In this document: one piece after another, positions 17,509 to 27,961 of the stretch
Layout: every line of letters starts with the position of its first letter
Position numbering within the stretch: the first letter of the stretch is position 1
DNA from: Pseudoalteromonas sp. MMG007
GTDB lineage: Bacteria > Pseudomonadota > Gammaproteobacteria > Enterobacterales > Alteromonadaceae
Direction: 5' to 3'
NCBI RefSeq assembly: GCF_018100985.1
Contig: NZ_JAGJEI010000013.1
Span: 61,734-125,733 of the forward strand
Length of the DNA stretch: 64,000 nt
Notes under the pieces: model-generated
The model's input: the letters and a program-made list of their open reading frames with translations, nothing else
Database searches by the model: none
Told to the model about the DNA's origin: nothing
Translations under genes and position numbers: made by a program

Positions 17509-18707
17509 TGGAGTATTTAGTAATAGCATTTATTGGTTTATTATTTTTAATTTATTCAATTTCAATTAGGCAATTAGAGCGAACAGAAATTACAGGCCCT
17601 ATGTTTTTTGTACTTGGTGGCGGCTTGCTTGCGTGGTTACTGCCTAATGAAGGACAGGAATTAAAAGCAGGAATTGATTTTTTACTGCCTTTAATTGAAC
17701 TTACTTTAAGTATATTTTTATTTTCGGATGCGGCTAAATCAAAGTTAGGTGTTTTAAAACACAGTTTTCAATATCCTAGTTTATTATTATTTGTTGCCCT
17801 ACCCTTAACATTATTATTTGGTATAGGTTGCGCTTTATTTTTATTCTCTGATTTATCTTTAATTCAAGCTTCGTTAGTCGCTATTATTTTAACACCTACA
17901 GATGCTGCATTGAGTAAAGGTTTGCTAGCAAGTACCAAAGTGCCCGAAAAAATCAGAGAAGGCATAAATACAGAGAGTGGTTTAAATGATGGGTTATGTG
18001 TTCCTGTTTTTTTAATTTTTATGTTGCTTGCAAAAAATCCTGAGTCGGCAATAACTGCTTCTCAAACGTTAGGTGTTTTTAGTAGAGAGTTAGGTTTAGC
18101 TATTTTAATTGCTATTGCTGCCACTGGTATTTTCATACCGCTGTTAAATTTTGCTATGAAGCGACATTATTTTGCGCAGAACACGAGTCCATTTTTATTA
18201 TTAGGCTTTGCAATGGCGGTATTTTCGATTGCACAATATTTTCATGCTAGCGGGTTTATTGCTGTTTTTGTTTCAGGATTATTGTTTGATCAATTTTCAA
18301 AAGTTGAGATTAAAAAAGAGCTAATTGAAGACTCAGAACACATTGCCGATTTTACATCGTTAATGATTTGGTGTCTGTTTGGGTTTGTTTGCGCTTACTT
18401 AGTCATTCCTAAATTAAGCAGTGAAATTGTAATATATGCATTATTAAGTACAACAATAATTAGAATTTTACCTGTAATGGTTTCATTGCAATTTACTGCA
18501 CTCACACTAAAAGAGCGTTTTACTTTTGCTTGGTTTGGACCTCGCGGTTTAGCATCGATTGTTTTTACTTTAATGATTATAGATACACAAATAGAAAATA
18601 AATATGACATTGCAACTATCGCTATGACAACTATTTTATTTAGTGTGTTTATTCACGGTATAAGTACAAAACCAATTGCAGATAGTTTTGCTAAACAATC
18701 TAAATAA
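17508..18707 (+). CDS. cation:proton antiporter (CPA1/NhaP-type)
   Basis: 399 residues with 11-13 hydrophobic segments and almost no soluble C-terminal tail. Motifs of the Na+/H+ exchanger superfamily are present: ILTPTDAALSKGLL (about 125-138) and NTESGLNDGLCVPVFL (about 154-169, with the Asn-Asp pair used for ion binding), then FAWFGPRGLASIVFTLMI near the C terminus. It probably exports Na+ or K+ in exchange for protons at the inner membrane. The start overlaps the recombinase stop by one base. A bidirectional terminator follows. Confidence 0.9.
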   Translation: MEYLVIAFIGLLFLIYSISIRQLERTEITGPMFFVLGGGLLAWLLPNEGQELKAGIDFLLPLIELTLSIFLFSDAAKSKLGVLKHSFQYPSLLLFVALPLTLLFGIGCALFLFSDLSLIQASLVAIILTPTDAALSKGLLASTKVPEKIREGINTESGLNDGLCVPVFLIFMLLAKNPESAITASQTLGVFSRELGLAILIAIAATGIFIPLLNFAMKRHYFAQNTSPFLLLGFAMAVFSIAQYFHASGFIAVFVSGLLFDQFSKVEIKKELIEDSEHIADFTSLMIWCLFGFVCAYLVIPKLSSEIVIYALLSTTIIRILPVMVSLQFTALTLKERFTFAWFGPRGLASIVFTLMIIDTQIENKYDIATIAMTTILFSVFIHGISTKPIADSFAKQSK

Positions 18708-18734
18708 CTTTTATAAAAATTAGTGAATTATTTG

Positions 18735-18799
18735 CCGAAGTATCGAGGCGTTTTTTCAGCCTCAAAAACGACCATTTTATTAAGCGAATGGGTATTAAT
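18735..18799 (+). repeat. diverged remnant of the 36.9-kb repeat element
   Basis: This stretch, ending GGGTATTAAT, aligns by eye over about 65 bp with the right end of the element at 36865-37051, at roughly 70 % identity. Only one end is present. It lies between the antiporter stop and the terminator. Confidence 0.45.
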
Positions 18800-18803
18800 A
18801 AAT

Positions 18804-18840
18804 AAAGGCGTAACTTATTTTTAAGTTACGCCTTTTTTAT
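18804..18840. terminator. bidirectional terminator between antiporter and ydiJ
   Basis: Perfect 14-bp arms AAAGGCGTAACTTA (18804-18817) and TAAGTTACGCCTTT (18822-18835), with T tracts on both strands, between convergent genes. Confidence 0.88.
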
Positions 18841-18852
18841 TTTTTACTTTTA

Positions 18853-21800
18853 TTAGCCAAGTACCTGTGCGAGTAACTCTATTGGGTGCTTAGGTTTAAA
18901 TTGTTCAAAGCGTTTTACTTGGCTTCGGCACGAAAACCCGGTTGATAAAAGTTGCTCTGGCTTATTTTTGTCTACAATTGGTTTCCAACTCATTTCGTAA
19001 AGTGCTCGTGAGTTTTCTTGGTTTTGTGCTTCGTGGCCGTATGTACCTGCCATTCCACAACACCCAGTATTTGTTGTGTTTAGTGTTAAACCAATGTCGG
19101 TAAAAATAGTTTTCCAAACACTTGCCGCTTTTGGTAAAGCCGTTGTTTCTGTACAGTGGCTAAGTAGTGTAAATTCTGTATCTTGTTTTTGCTTTGCGCT
19201 TAACGATTTGAAAGATTGAGTTTGTAGCCATTCATGTGCAAGTTGTACATGAAAATCACCGCGGTTATTTTCTAAAATTGTATTGTACTCATCGCGATAA
19301 CACATAACCAACGATGCATCTAAACCAACCAGTGGCGCATTTATATCACTGAGTTTATTTAAAAACTCGGCGGCATTTTTTGCTGTTACTTTAAACTCGT
19401 GTAAAAAACCTTTAACGTGCTGTGCTTTACCATTTGGTTTAAAGGGTAATAGCATTGGCTTTTTACCCAGTGCAGTTATAAGCGTTATAAAACTTTGTAC
19501 TAATTCAGCTTCGTAAAAACTGGTAAACGGGTCTTGCACAATTAGCACATAATTATTTTGCTCTTCACTTGAAAGTGAATTTAATAATTCAAAATTAAAC
19601 TTATGCGCTTTGGCTACACGTTTATCAAGTGATGGAATACTTAATTGTGGTGTATCGACATAGCCAACCGTTTTTTTAATTAACCCACTTACTAAATTGG
19701 TTTTTACAATGGGGTTAATTATTCGTGCAAATTTTGACATAAGCGGAGCCGAGGTTTCTATGTTCCCAACTAAATAATCTTTAAGTGGACGCGCGTAATA
19801 ACTATGGTAATAATTTAAAAAGCGCGCTCTAAATGTTGGCACATCTACTTTTATTGGGCATGAAGTTGTACACGCTTTACATGCTAAACATTCATCCATT
19901 GATTCTTTTACTTCGTGAGAAAAGTCGTAAACGCCTTTGTTTTTTTCTCGGCTATGAACAAAGCGTTCCCACCAGGTAATCACTTCACCTTTATTAAGTT
20001 CTTTTTCTACTTCCAGTAAATCTACATTTTTAGACTCTTGAAGTCGTAACCATTCGCGCATTAATGTTGCGCGCCCTTTTGGTGAATGCCTACGATCGCC
20101 GGTTACTTTATACGACGGACACATAGGTGAATTTTCGTCGTAGTTAAAGCATATTCCATTACCATTACAGGTCATGGCGTTATTAAAACTGGTTTTTACA
20201 TCGATAGATATTTGCTTATCAAAGTGCGAACGTTTTTGACTATCTACACTTACAAGTGAGTCTTCACTTTCAATAGGTGTACATATTTTACCTGGGTTGA
20301 TTCTGTTATTAGGATCGAATGCCGTTTTAATTTTGCGCAGTTGATTAAATAAATGTTCGCCAAAAAATTCTGGGCCATATTCGCTGCGATAACCTTTACC
20401 GTGCTCGCCCCACATTAACCCGCCATATTTTGCAGTGAGTTTTACAACGTCATCAGAAATTGTACGCAGTAGTTTTTCTTGATCTGGGTCGCACATATCA
20501 AGTGCTGGGCGTACGTGTAAAACGCCAGCATCAACATGGCCAAACATACCATATTGTAAATTATGGCTATCGAGTAATGCTCTAAATTCTACAATATAAT
20601 CGGCTAGGTTTTCTGGCGGTACTGCGGTGTCTTCGGCAAAGGCCAATGGTTTTTGGCTGCCTTTAACATTACCAAGCAAACCAACTGACTTTTTACGCAT
20701 TGCGTAAATTTTTAAAATATCGCTTTTATCGTTGGTTAACTGATAGCCAATTACACCGTTGGTTTGATTTGCTACGCACTGATCTAATAATGTACAAAGT
20801 GTGTTTACTTTGTCTTTTATGTCGTCGGGTGATACTGCATTAAACTCAACCATGTTGAGTCCTTGCATATCTTTATTTGGTACGTCGGTTATTAAGTCCG
20901 ATACTGAATGCCAAATTATATCTTCGCGGGCTAAATTTAATACTTTGCTGTCGACTGTTTCAACAGAGGTTGCACGTGCATCTACCAAAAAAGGTGAATG
21001 ACGAAGTGCAGAATCAAAACTATCGTACTTAATATTTATGAGTGTTTTAAACTCGGCTATGGGCGTTAGGTTTAATTTAGCTTCAGTAACTATACCTAAT
21101 GAGCCTTCTGATCCGGTAATTAGCCTGCTCATATCAAAAGTTTGTAAGTCATCACTTAGCACATGCTCTAGGTCGTAGCCGGTTAAAAAGCGATTTAAAC
21201 GCGGGAATTTCTCTAAAATAGCATCGCGCTGCGTGATCGAAATATCTAATACTGTTTTGTACAAACTGCCGATAAGTGAGTCTTGCTCGGCTATAACTTT
21301 TGCTTTTTGTATGTCGATTGGCGAGGTAACCATAGGTGTGCCATCAACTAAATAGGTGGTTAAGCCTAAAACATGATTACTGGTTTTACCATAAACTAGT
21401 GACCCTTGGCCTGATGCATCGGTGCTGATCATTCCGCCAATAGTTGCACGATTACTAGTAGATAAGTCAGGTGAAAAGAAAAAACCATAGGGTTTTAAAA
21501 AGTCGTTTAATTGATCTTTTATGACACCTGTTTGTACTTTTACCCAACCTTCTTCTACGTTAATTTCGAGAATTTCTCGCATATAACGTGATAAATCAAC
21601 AACTATACCGGGCGTTAGTGACTGCCCGTTAGTACCCGTACCACCTCCGCGAGGGCCAAAAGTAAGCGACAAAAATGGGTCGCGAGATGCGGTTTGCAAA
21701 GCGAGTTGTATGTCTTTTTCGGTTTTAGGAAAAATAACACCCTGCGGAATTTGCTGATAAATACTGTTATCGGTAGAGGCAGTTAAACGCGTTGCATAGC

Positions 21801-21900
21801 TTGCATCGGTGTCTCCGCTAAAACCTTGATTTTTAATAGTACTTAAGTAATTAGCGACAAGTTCGGTCGCTGCATCTTGCTGTGTAATTGTTGCTATCAT
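18853..21900 (-). CDS. ydiJ: FAD-linked oxidase/Fe-S protein, YdiJ-type D-2-hydroxyacid dehydrogenase
   Basis: 1015 residues with the YdiJ architecture. An N-terminal PCMH-type FAD-binding domain contains LTFGPRGGGTGTNGQSLTPG (about 80-99), followed by the FAD-oxidase C domain with FGHVDAGVLHVRP. After this come a Cys-rich segment (CNGNGICFNYDENSPMCPSYK) and a 4Fe-4S motif CLACKACTTSCPIKVD near residue 665. A C-terminal CCG-type domain ends with NTGCCGMAGTYG. Family members oxidise D-2-hydroxyglutarate or D-lactate and pass electrons to the respiratory chain. Which substrate applies here is not visible. Confidence 0.9.
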   Translation of the reverse strand: MIATITQQDAATELVANYLSTIKNQGFSGDTDASYATRLTASTDNSIYQQIPQGVIFPKTEKDIQLALQTASRDPFLSLTFGPRGGGTGTNGQSLTPGIVVDLSRYMREILEINVEEGWVKVQTGVIKDQLNDFLKPYGFFFSPDLSTSNRATIGGMISTDASGQGSLVYGKTSNHVLGLTTYLVDGTPMVTSPIDIQKAKVIAEQDSLIGSLYKTVLDISITQRDAILEKFPRLNRFLTGYDLEHVLSDDLQTFDMSRLITGSEGSLGIVTEAKLNLTPIAEFKTLINIKYDSFDSALRHSPFLVDARATSVETVDSKVLNLAREDIIWHSVSDLITDVPNKDMQGLNMVEFNAVSPDDIKDKVNTLCTLLDQCVANQTNGVIGYQLTNDKSDILKIYAMRKKSVGLLGNVKGSQKPLAFAEDTAVPPENLADYIVEFRALLDSHNLQYGMFGHVDAGVLHVRPALDMCDPDQEKLLRTISDDVVKLTAKYGGLMWGEHGKGYRSEYGPEFFGEHLFNQLRKIKTAFDPNNRINPGKICTPIESEDSLVSVDSQKRSHFDKQISIDVKTSFNNAMTCNGNGICFNYDENSPMCPSYKVTGDRRHSPKGRATLMREWLRLQESKNVDLLEVEKELNKGEVITWWERFVHSREKNKGVYDFSHEVKESMDECLACKACTTSCPIKVDVPTFRARFLNYYHSYYARPLKDYLVGNIETSAPLMSKFARIINPIVKTNLVSGLIKKTVGYVDTPQLSIPSLDKRVAKAHKFNFELLNSLSSEEQNNYVLIVQDPFTSFYEAELVQSFITLITALGKKPMLLPFKPNGKAQHVKGFLHEFKVTAKNAAEFLNKLSDINAPLVGLDASLVMCYRDEYNTILENNRGDFHVQLAHEWLQTQSFKSLSAKQKQDTEFTLLSHCTETTALPKAASVWKTIFTDIGLTLNTTNTGCCGMAGTYGHEAQNQENSRALYEMSWKPIVDKNKPEQLLSTGFSCRSQVKRFEQFKPKHPIELLAQVLG

Positions 21901-22045
21901 GACGGCGATAATTTAAGGCATTTGTGTAATTATATCATGGTGCTGGCTAATAGAAATTGAAGATTTTACAGTTTGTAACACTCTTTTTGTCGTATTTTGA
22001 GGTTCTGTATTTATAATCAAGTTAAACCAATGTGTAGAGGTTTAT

Positions 22046-22255
22046 ATGAAAAAATTACTATTACAGATCATAGGTGTTTTGTTTATTTTGCTCGGGTTGT
22101 TTTTTGCAATCGTGCCAGGCCCGTCGCTAATATTTTTTATGGCGGGATTACTGTGCTTTTCTTTTTACTACCCAAAAGCGAGGCATTATTTAAAACTATG
22201 CCAAAAAGCCTTAACTAAATCGTGTATTTATTTAGATAAAAAATTAGCACGCTAA
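22046..22255 (+). CDS. small membrane protein, PGPGW-like
   Basis: 69 residues from the ATG at 22046 with a nearby AGAGG ribosome site. It has two hydrophobic helices separated by a PGPS turn (FFAIVPGPSLIFFMAGLLCFSFYYP) and a basic C-terminal tail, the layout of the PGPGW putative transmembrane family. Function unknown. It is divergent from ydiJ and followed by a good terminator shared with ppsA. Confidence 0.65.
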   Translation: MKKLLLQIIGVLFILLGLFFAIVPGPSLIFFMAGLLCFSFYYPKARHYLKLCQKALTKSCIYLDKKLAR

Positions 22256-22270
22256 ATTATGTCACATACA

Positions 22271-22300
22271 AAAATGCCAGCTATTAAGCTGGCATTTTTA
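22271..22300. terminator. bidirectional terminator, small membrane protein / ppsA
   Basis: AAATGCCAGCT (22273-22283), loop ATTA, AGCTGGCATTT, with A tracts on the left and T tracts on the right, between convergent genes. Confidence 0.85.
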
Positions 22301-22319
22301 TTAGTTACTAATAACGCGA

Positions 22320-24695
22320 TTATTTAGCAAGTTTGTCTGCTAGGTATAACCAAGTTTCTAGTACTGTATCTGGGTTTAGTGAAACAGAATCAATGCCCTG
22401 CTCTACTAACCATGCTGCAAAGTCTTCATGATCTGAAGGTCCTTGGCCACAAATACCTACGTATTTACCTTTTTCTTTAGCTGTTTTAATAGCCATTGAA
22501 AGTAGCTTTTTAATAGCAGGGTTACGCTCATCAAATAAATGTGCGATTAAACCTGAGTCACGGTCTAAACCAAGTGTTAGCTGAGTTAAATCGTTAGAGC
22601 CGATAGAAAATCCATCGAACATATCTAAAAATTCATCTGCAAGTAATGCATTTGAAGGAAGCTCACACATCATGATTACTTTAAGACCATTTTCGCCACG
22701 TTTAAGGCCATGCTCTTCTAGTAATTCGATTACGCGTTTACCTTCTTCAAGGGTACGTACGAATGGGATCATGATTTCAATGTTGGTCATATCCATAGTG
22801 TTTCTTACGCGTTTTATTGCTTCACACTCAAGGGCAAAACAATCACGGAAGTCTTCAGAGATATAACGTGCAGCACCACGAAAACCAATCATCGGGTTTT
22901 CTTCTTCTGGTTCGTACTGCTCACCACCGATTAAGTTTGCGTATTCGTTTGATTTAAAATCAGACATACGCACAATTACGCGCTCTGGTGCAAAGGCACA
23001 ACCAAGTGTAGAAATACCCTCTACTAACTTAGTAATATAAAATTCTACAGGTGATTCGTAGCCGGCAATAATGTCATTAATTTCTGCTTGTAGAGCAGGT
23101 GTTTGCGCATCAAAGTTTAAAAGCGCTTTAGGATGCACACCAATCATGCGGTTAATAACAAATTCAACACGGGCAAGGCCAACACCTGCATGCGGTAAAC
23201 GTGCAAAGTCGAATGCGCGATCAGGGTTACCCACGTTCATCATAACTTTCATTGGTAGTTCTGGCATGCTATCAACGCGCGATGTTAGTATTTCAAAGTC
23301 TAAAATACCTTCGTAGATGTAACCTGTATCGCCTTCGGCACATGATACGGTTACTTCTTGACCCGCTTTGATTAAATCGGTTGCATTACCACAACCAACC
23401 ACTGCCGGAATACCTAATTCACGTGCAATAATTGCAGCATGACACGTACGACCGCCACGATTTGTAACAATGGCTGCAGCACGCTTCATGATTGGTTCCC
23501 AATCTGGGTCGGTCATGTCGGTCACTAAAATGTCACCTTCTTGTACTTGATCCATTTCTTTAATTGAATCGAGTACGCGTACAACACCGCTACCAATTTT
23601 GTGACCAATTGCACGGCCTTCAACAATTACGTTGCTAGTACCGTTTAATTGAAAACGTTCCATTACGTTTGCGTCTTCGTTTGAGCGCACGGTTTCTGGA
23701 CGCGCTTGAACTATATATAGTTTGCCGTCGTTACCGTCTTTTGCCCATTCGATGTCCATAGGACGACCGTAATGTTTTTCGATGATTACAGCTTGTTTGG
23801 CAAGATCTTGCACTTCTTCATCTGTAATCGAAAATTTGTTTGAAAGCGCTGGGTCTACATCAACGATGTCTACTTGCTTACCGTGCGCTTTATCTTCTGA
23901 GTAAATCATTTGAATGGCTTTAGAACCAATGTTACGACGTACTACCGAAGGTTTGTTTTTTAGTAATGTTGGTTTATGAACATAAAATTCATCAGGGTTT
24001 ACTGCGCCCTGTACAACCATTTCACCCAAGCCATAGCTTGATGTAACAAATACAACGTCTTCAAAACCAGACTCTGTATCAATACTAAACATGACGCCTG
24101 ATGCTGATTTATCTGAGCGTACCATGCGCTGAATACCAGCAGACAACGCTACACCACGATGATCGTAACCTTGGTGAACGCGGTACGATATTGCACGGTC
24201 GTTAAATAAAGAAGCAAACACGTGTTTAATAGCGACCATTACTGAGTCGATACCTACTACGTTAAGAAAAGTTTCTTGTTGGCCTGCGAATGATGCATCT
24301 GGCATGTCTTCAGCGGTAGCTGATGAACGTACTGCAAAAGAAACATCTGCTGTTGTGTCACCGTGGAGTTGACTATAAGCGTCGCGGATTGCTTTATCTA
24401 GGTTAGGTTGGAATGGTGTATCGATTATCCATTGGCGGATATCGGCACCTACTTTGGCAAGTGTATTTACATCATCAACATCGAGTGTATCTAAAATGTC
24501 GTGAATTTTTGCGGTGAGTCCTGATTGATCTAAAAACTCGTTAAAAGCGTCGGCTGTAGTGGCAAAACCACCCGGAACCTGTACACCTGCGTTTGCTAGG
24601 TTTGAAATCATTTCACCGAGTGAGGCATTTTTACCACCAACACGAGGAACATCTTGCATACCAAGCTCTTGATACCAGAGAACGTATTCTTGCAC
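22320..24695 (-). CDS. ppsA: phosphoenolpyruvate synthase
   Basis: 791 residues from a GTG at 24695, preceded at about 8 bp by GGAGA; an upstream TTG in frame would add seven residues and lacks a ribosome site. The N-terminal ATP-grasp domain includes the glycine-rich [11 protein letters not shown] and [20 protein letters not shown]. The phosphohistidine domain shows [21 protein letters not shown] with the catalytic His. The C-terminal PEP/pyruvate barrel includes [15 protein letters not shown] and [10 protein letters not shown]. It converts pyruvate, ATP and water to PEP, AMP and phosphate for gluconeogenesis. Its dedicated regulator is divergent. Confidence 0.97.
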   Translation of the reverse strand: MQEYVLWYQELGMQDVPRVGGKNASLGEMISNLANAGVQVPGGFATTADAFNEFLDQSGLTAKIHDILDTLDVDDVNTLAKVGADIRQWIIDTPFQPNLDKAIRDAYSQLHGDTTADVSFAVRSSATAEDMPDASFAGQQETFLNVVGIDSVMVAIKHVFASLFNDRAISYRVHQGYDHRGVALSAGIQRMVRSDKSASGVMFSIDTESGFEDVVFVTSSYGLGEMVVQGAVNPDEFYVHKPTLLKNKPSVVRRNIGSKAIQMIYSEDKAHGKQVDIVDVDPALSNKFSITDEEVQDLAKQAVIIEKHYGRPMDIEWAKDGNDGKLYIVQARPETVRSNEDANVMERFQLNGTSNVIVEGRAIGHKIGSGVVRVLDSIKEMDQVQEGDILVTDMTDPDWEPIMKRAAAIVTNRGGRTCHAAIIARELGIPAVVGCGNATDLIKAGQEVTVSCAEGDTGYIYEGILDFEILTSRVDSMPELPMKVMMNVGNPDRAFDFARLPHAGVGLARVEFVINRMIGVHPKALLNFDAQTPALQAEINDIIAGYESPVEFYITKLVEGISTLGCAFAPERVIVRMSDFKSNEYANLIGGEQYEPEEENPMIGFRGAARYISEDFRDCFALECEAIKRVRNTMDMTNIEIMIPFVRTLEEGKRVIELLEEHGLKRGENGLKVIMMCELPSNALLADEFLDMFDGFSIGSNDLTQLTLGLDRDSGLIAHLFDERNPAIKKLLSMAIKTAKEKGKYVGICGQGPSDHEDFAAWLVEQGIDSVSLNPDTVLETWLYLADKLAK

Positions 24696-24792
24696 GGGTC
24701 TTTCTCCAAAAAACAAATTGTAGTTGAAACTGTGAGAGTTAAGAAAGAAAACCTTTTATAAAGGTCACCTTCATTCTACACTGGCATTAGTC

Positions 24793-24809
24793 CTCACGTA
24801 AACCGTGAG
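24793..24809. promoter_or_regulatory. inverted repeat in the ppsA-ppsR intergenic region
   Basis: CTCACG-taaac-CGTGAG is a perfect 6-bp-arm palindrome between the divergent ppsA and ppsR starts. It could be an operator or a leader hairpin. It does not resemble the Cra site used in enteric bacteria. Confidence 0.3.
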
Positions 24810-24849
24810 TAACCCATTTTAGGGATTAAACGTAATAAAAAGGTTAACT

Positions 24850-25659
24850 ATGAGAACAGCTTTTTATATATCAGACGGTACTGCAATCACCTCAGAGGTG
24901 TTTGGGCACGCGACTTTGTCGTTATTCCCGGTTGATTTTAATCATAAAACTATTCCTTTTGTTGAAACAGAAGAAAAAGCAAATGAAATTAAAGCGTTAA
25001 TTAACGCAACTGCTGCAAAAGAAGGTGAGAAGCCATTTGTGTTCTTTACCTTCGTTAATCATAACTTAAGTGAAATTATTAAATCGGCCGATGCTGTTGC
25101 TTACGATTTTCTTTCTACTTATAGCGAAAAAATACAAAAAGAGCTTGATGTAGCACCAGTACCAAAAATGCACCGCACGCATTCTATTCACGAAAAAAGC
25201 TATGATTTTAGAATTGACGCCGTCAACTACGCACTAATGAATGATGACGGTGGCAATATTAAAAACTTTTCTGAAGCCGATATTATTTTAGTTGGCGTGA
25301 GTCGTAGTGGTAAAACACCAACCAGTTTATATTTGGCTTTACAATACGGTATTAAAGCCGCTAATTACCCAATAACAGAAGACGATTTAGAGAGTGAGGG
25401 ATTACCTAAGTGTTTACTCCCTTACAAACATAAGCTGTTTGGCCTGACTATTGACCCTGAACGTTTAGCTGCAATTAGACATAGGCGTATGGCAAATTCT
25501 AAATACGCCTCTATTAGGCAATGCCGAATAGAAGTACGTGAAGTAGAAATGTTATATAAGCGCCATAAAATTTCGTTCTTTAATTCTACCCATCACTCGG
25601 TAGAAGAAATATCTGCTAAAATCTTAATTGACAGTAACCTTGAGCGACGTAAGTACTAA
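24850..25659 (+). CDS. ppsR: PEP synthase regulatory protein (bifunctional kinase/pyrophosphorylase)
   Basis: 269 residues, DUF299/PSRP family. It shows the N-terminal FYISDGTAITSEVFGHA and the P-loop GVSRSGKTPTSLYLA (about 150-164), typical of the protein that inactivates PEP synthase by ADP-dependent phosphorylation and reactivates it by phosphate-dependent removal. Divergent pairing with ppsA supports the assignment. The C terminus carries the usual basic RRKY ending. A bidirectional terminator follows. Confidence 0.95.
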   Translation: MRTAFYISDGTAITSEVFGHATLSLFPVDFNHKTIPFVETEEKANEIKALINATAAKEGEKPFVFFTFVNHNLSEIIKSADAVAYDFLSTYSEKIQKELDVAPVPKMHRTHSIHEKSYDFRIDAVNYALMNDDGGNIKNFSEADIILVGVSRSGKTPTSLYLALQYGIKAANYPITEDDLESEGLPKCLLPYKHKLFGLTIDPERLAAIRHRRMANSKYASIRQCRIEVREVEMLYKRHKISFFNSTHHSVEEISAKILIDSNLERRKY

Positions 25660-25682
25660 CAAACTAATTTACTTTTTTGCTA

Positions 25683-25714
25683 AAAAAAGCCGCAATATGC
25701 GGCTTTAATTTTTT
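25683..25714. terminator. bidirectional terminator, ppsR / DAHP synthase
   Basis: AAAGCCGC (25686-25693), loop AATAT, GCGGCTTT (25699-25706), flanked by A and T tracts on the two sides. Confidence 0.88.
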
Positions 25715-25719
25715 ATTTA

Positions 25720-27069
25720 TTACTTACGAGCGTCTTTTAATAAATCAGCTACTAAGAAACCAACTTCTAATACTTGGTCAGCATTTAAGCGAGGGTCACA
25801 TTGTGTTTTGTAACGTTGAGCTAGGTCATCGTCTGATAAACCGTAAGCACCACCTGTACACTCTGTTACGTGCTGACCTGTCATTTCTAAGTGAACACCA
25901 CCTGCGTATGAACCTTCAGATTTGTGTACTGCAAAGAATTGGCTGATCTCACGCATAATATTATCAAAGCTACGTGTTTTGTAACCAGATGTCGCTTTTT
26001 CAGTATTGCCGTGCATTGGATCTGAGCTCCAAATTACTTTACGGCCTTCTTGTTGAACGCGGCGAACTAATGCTGGTAATTTCTCTGGAAGTACATCTGC
26101 ACCCATACGTGTAATTAACGTTAAGCGACCGGGGATGTTATCTGGGTTTACTGCATCAATTAAACGAATTAGGTCGTCTGGGTCCATGCCAGGGCCAACT
26201 TTAACACCTATTGGGTTTTTAATACCTTTGAAAAACTCAATGTGGGCATGATCTAGCTGGCGTGTGCGCTCACCAATCCAAACAAAGTGTGCTGAACAGT
26301 CGTACCAATCACCTGAAAGGTGGTCACGGCGTGTTAGCGCCTCTTCGTAACCTAGTAATAAGGCTTCGTGAGAAGTATATAAATCTGTTTCTTTAAGGCT
26401 AGGTGCAATTGTAGAATTAATGCCACACACTTCCATAAATTCAAGTGCATCTTGAATTTTGTCTGCAAGTTGTTGGAATCGCTCTTTTTGCGGATTAGCG
26501 GCAACAAACCCCATATTCCAGCGGTTTACCTGGTGTAAGTCAGCTAAGCCACCTTGTGCAAATGCACGTAGTAAGTTTAATGTAGCTGCACTGTTGTGGT
26601 AAGCCTTCATTAAACGTTGAGGGTCCGGTATGCGTGCTTCTTCTGTAAATTCAAAGCTATTTACAATATCACCACGATAAGATGGTAATGAAACTCCATC
26701 AATTGTTTCTAAATCTGCAGAGCGTGGTTTTGCATATTGGCCAGCCATACGTGCAATTTTAACTACCGGGCATTTACCGCCGTAAGTTAATACAACCGCC
26801 ATTTGCAGAATGGTTTTAAATGTATCGCGTATATTAGCTGCGTTAAAGTCACTAAACGACTCAGCACAATCACCACCTTGAAGTAAAAATGCACGACCTT
26901 CGCACACATCTTCAAGCTGTTTAAATAAGCTTCTTGTTTCTTCAGCAAATACTAATGGCGGAGCGCTTTTTAATTGGCCCTCTACTGACTTTAACTCTTC
27001 TTGATCTGGGTATTGTGGTTGCTGCAGTATTGGCAGCTCTCTCCAACTATTTGGGTTCCACGATTGCAT
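25720..27069 (-). CDS. class II 3-deoxy-7-phosphoheptulonate (DAHP) synthase
   Basis: 449 residues, the class II (plant/AroH-II) length. Motifs: [18 protein letters not shown] at the N terminus, [15 protein letters not shown] (about 61-75), [47 protein letters not shown] with metal-binding residues, and [18 protein letters not shown]. It condenses PEP and erythrose-4-phosphate as the first step of the shikimate pathway. The adjacent PEP synthase would supply one substrate, though the genes form separate units. The upstream 250 bp are very AT-rich and may carry its promoter. Confidence 0.96.
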   Translation of the reverse strand: MQSWNPNSWRELPILQQPQYPDQEELKSVEGQLKSAPPLVFAEETRSLFKQLEDVCEGRAFLLQGGDCAESFSDFNAANIRDTFKTILQMAVVLTYGGKCPVVKIARMAGQYAKPRSADLETIDGVSLPSYRGDIVNSFEFTEEARIPDPQRLMKAYHNSAATLNLLRAFAQGGLADLHQVNRWNMGFVAANPQKERFQQLADKIQDALEFMEVCGINSTIAPSLKETDLYTSHEALLLGYEEALTRRDHLSGDWYDCSAHFVWIGERTRQLDHAHIEFFKGIKNPIGVKVGPGMDPDDLIRLIDAVNPDNIPGRLTLITRMGADVLPEKLPALVRRVQQEGRKVIWSSDPMHGNTEKATSGYKTRSFDNIMREISQFFAVHKSEGSYAGGVHLEMTGQHVTECTGGAYGLSDDDLAQRYKTQCDPRLNADQVLEVGFLVADLLKDARK

Positions 27070-27340
27070 GTTCTTTCCTCATTCCTACATTACCTGATAA
27101 GAAGAAATTAACGTATGCAGGCACCTAAGTTCAAGGACTAAATTCACTAATTACCAATTATTTAGTTATGAGCTAGGTATATATAAATTTCATAACTTAA
27201 ATAAGCTATTCTACATGCCATTTTTTTGTTTTTTTTATAATATTTATTCATTTAATAACAATAAGATAAAAGTAAATTGATTATATTTTAAGTATCTTAT
27301 ATTAAATTAAAGACATGCATTATATGTATACAAACAACAA

Positions 27341-27356
27341 GAGAACACATCATACT
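27341..27356 (-). other. Ter-like site a
   Basis: GAGAACACATCATACT; on the minus strand it reads AGTATGATGTGTTCTC. This agrees with E. coli Ter (AGTATGTTGTAACTAA) over nine of the first ten positions, including the invariant G6. By E. coli rules it would stop forks moving leftward. Confidence 0.7.
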
Positions 27357-27856
27357 AAAATGGCGTGATTTGTAATCTTAGCTTTACGGGTTAAATAATT
27401 AAAAAAAGATAACCGGTATGAATGCAGATAAAATTGTGCTATGGGCTTGGTCTGGTAACTCTAATGAATTGGTAATAAAATTACTAATAGTGTTTATGAG
27501 TTTTTAGTTTATTTGAAGCTAGCTTATCCACTTAGTCCACTATGCACTCAATTTACAACCCTTAGTGCACTTGCGTTCATCTAACTTGTAATGATTCCAG
27601 CAAAGTAAAAACCTCTGTTTAGTTAAGTTCCATAACATTGATATCGTTCATTTTGTCCTCTGAGTCCAAAGCCTCAATCATCCAGAGTATAAATAATTAA
27701 AACAGCTCACACTCATGATTTGCAGTTTATTACTTATCACCATAGTAGATTTGTGAGTTAGATTTAATGATATCACAGCTAACCTACAGGCTATTACATT
27801 AGCAAATTATATTTAATTAGAGTGTATGAAGTGATCATATATACAGCTAATAAATA

Positions 27857-27872
27857 AAGAACACATCATACT
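27857..27872 (-). other. Ter-like site b
   Basis: AAGAACACATCATACT, identical to site a over 15 bp and in the same orientation (minus strand AGTATGATGTGTTCTT). It is predicted to block forks coming from the origin on the right. It lies about 95 bp upstream of tus. Confidence 0.75.
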
Positions 27873-27961
27873 TATATTGAAATTATATTAATCTCAGCGT
27901 GGTAGAAAAATTTAAAGAAATTAATCAACAAGCAAAAGGTTATATGTGATAATTATAAAAA

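Noticed and set aside
24696..24849. Cra or HexR operator upstream of ppsA
   Set aside because: Candidate matches were poor; only a short palindrome is reported.
27418..27507. 29-codon reading frame between Ter sites a and b
   Set aside because: No convincing ribosome site, no recognisable motif, and it lies in a region best explained by terminus sites.
27524..27532. DnaA box in the terminus region
   Set aside because: TTATCCACT has one mismatch and no iterons or other origin features nearby; a single near-match is not evidence.
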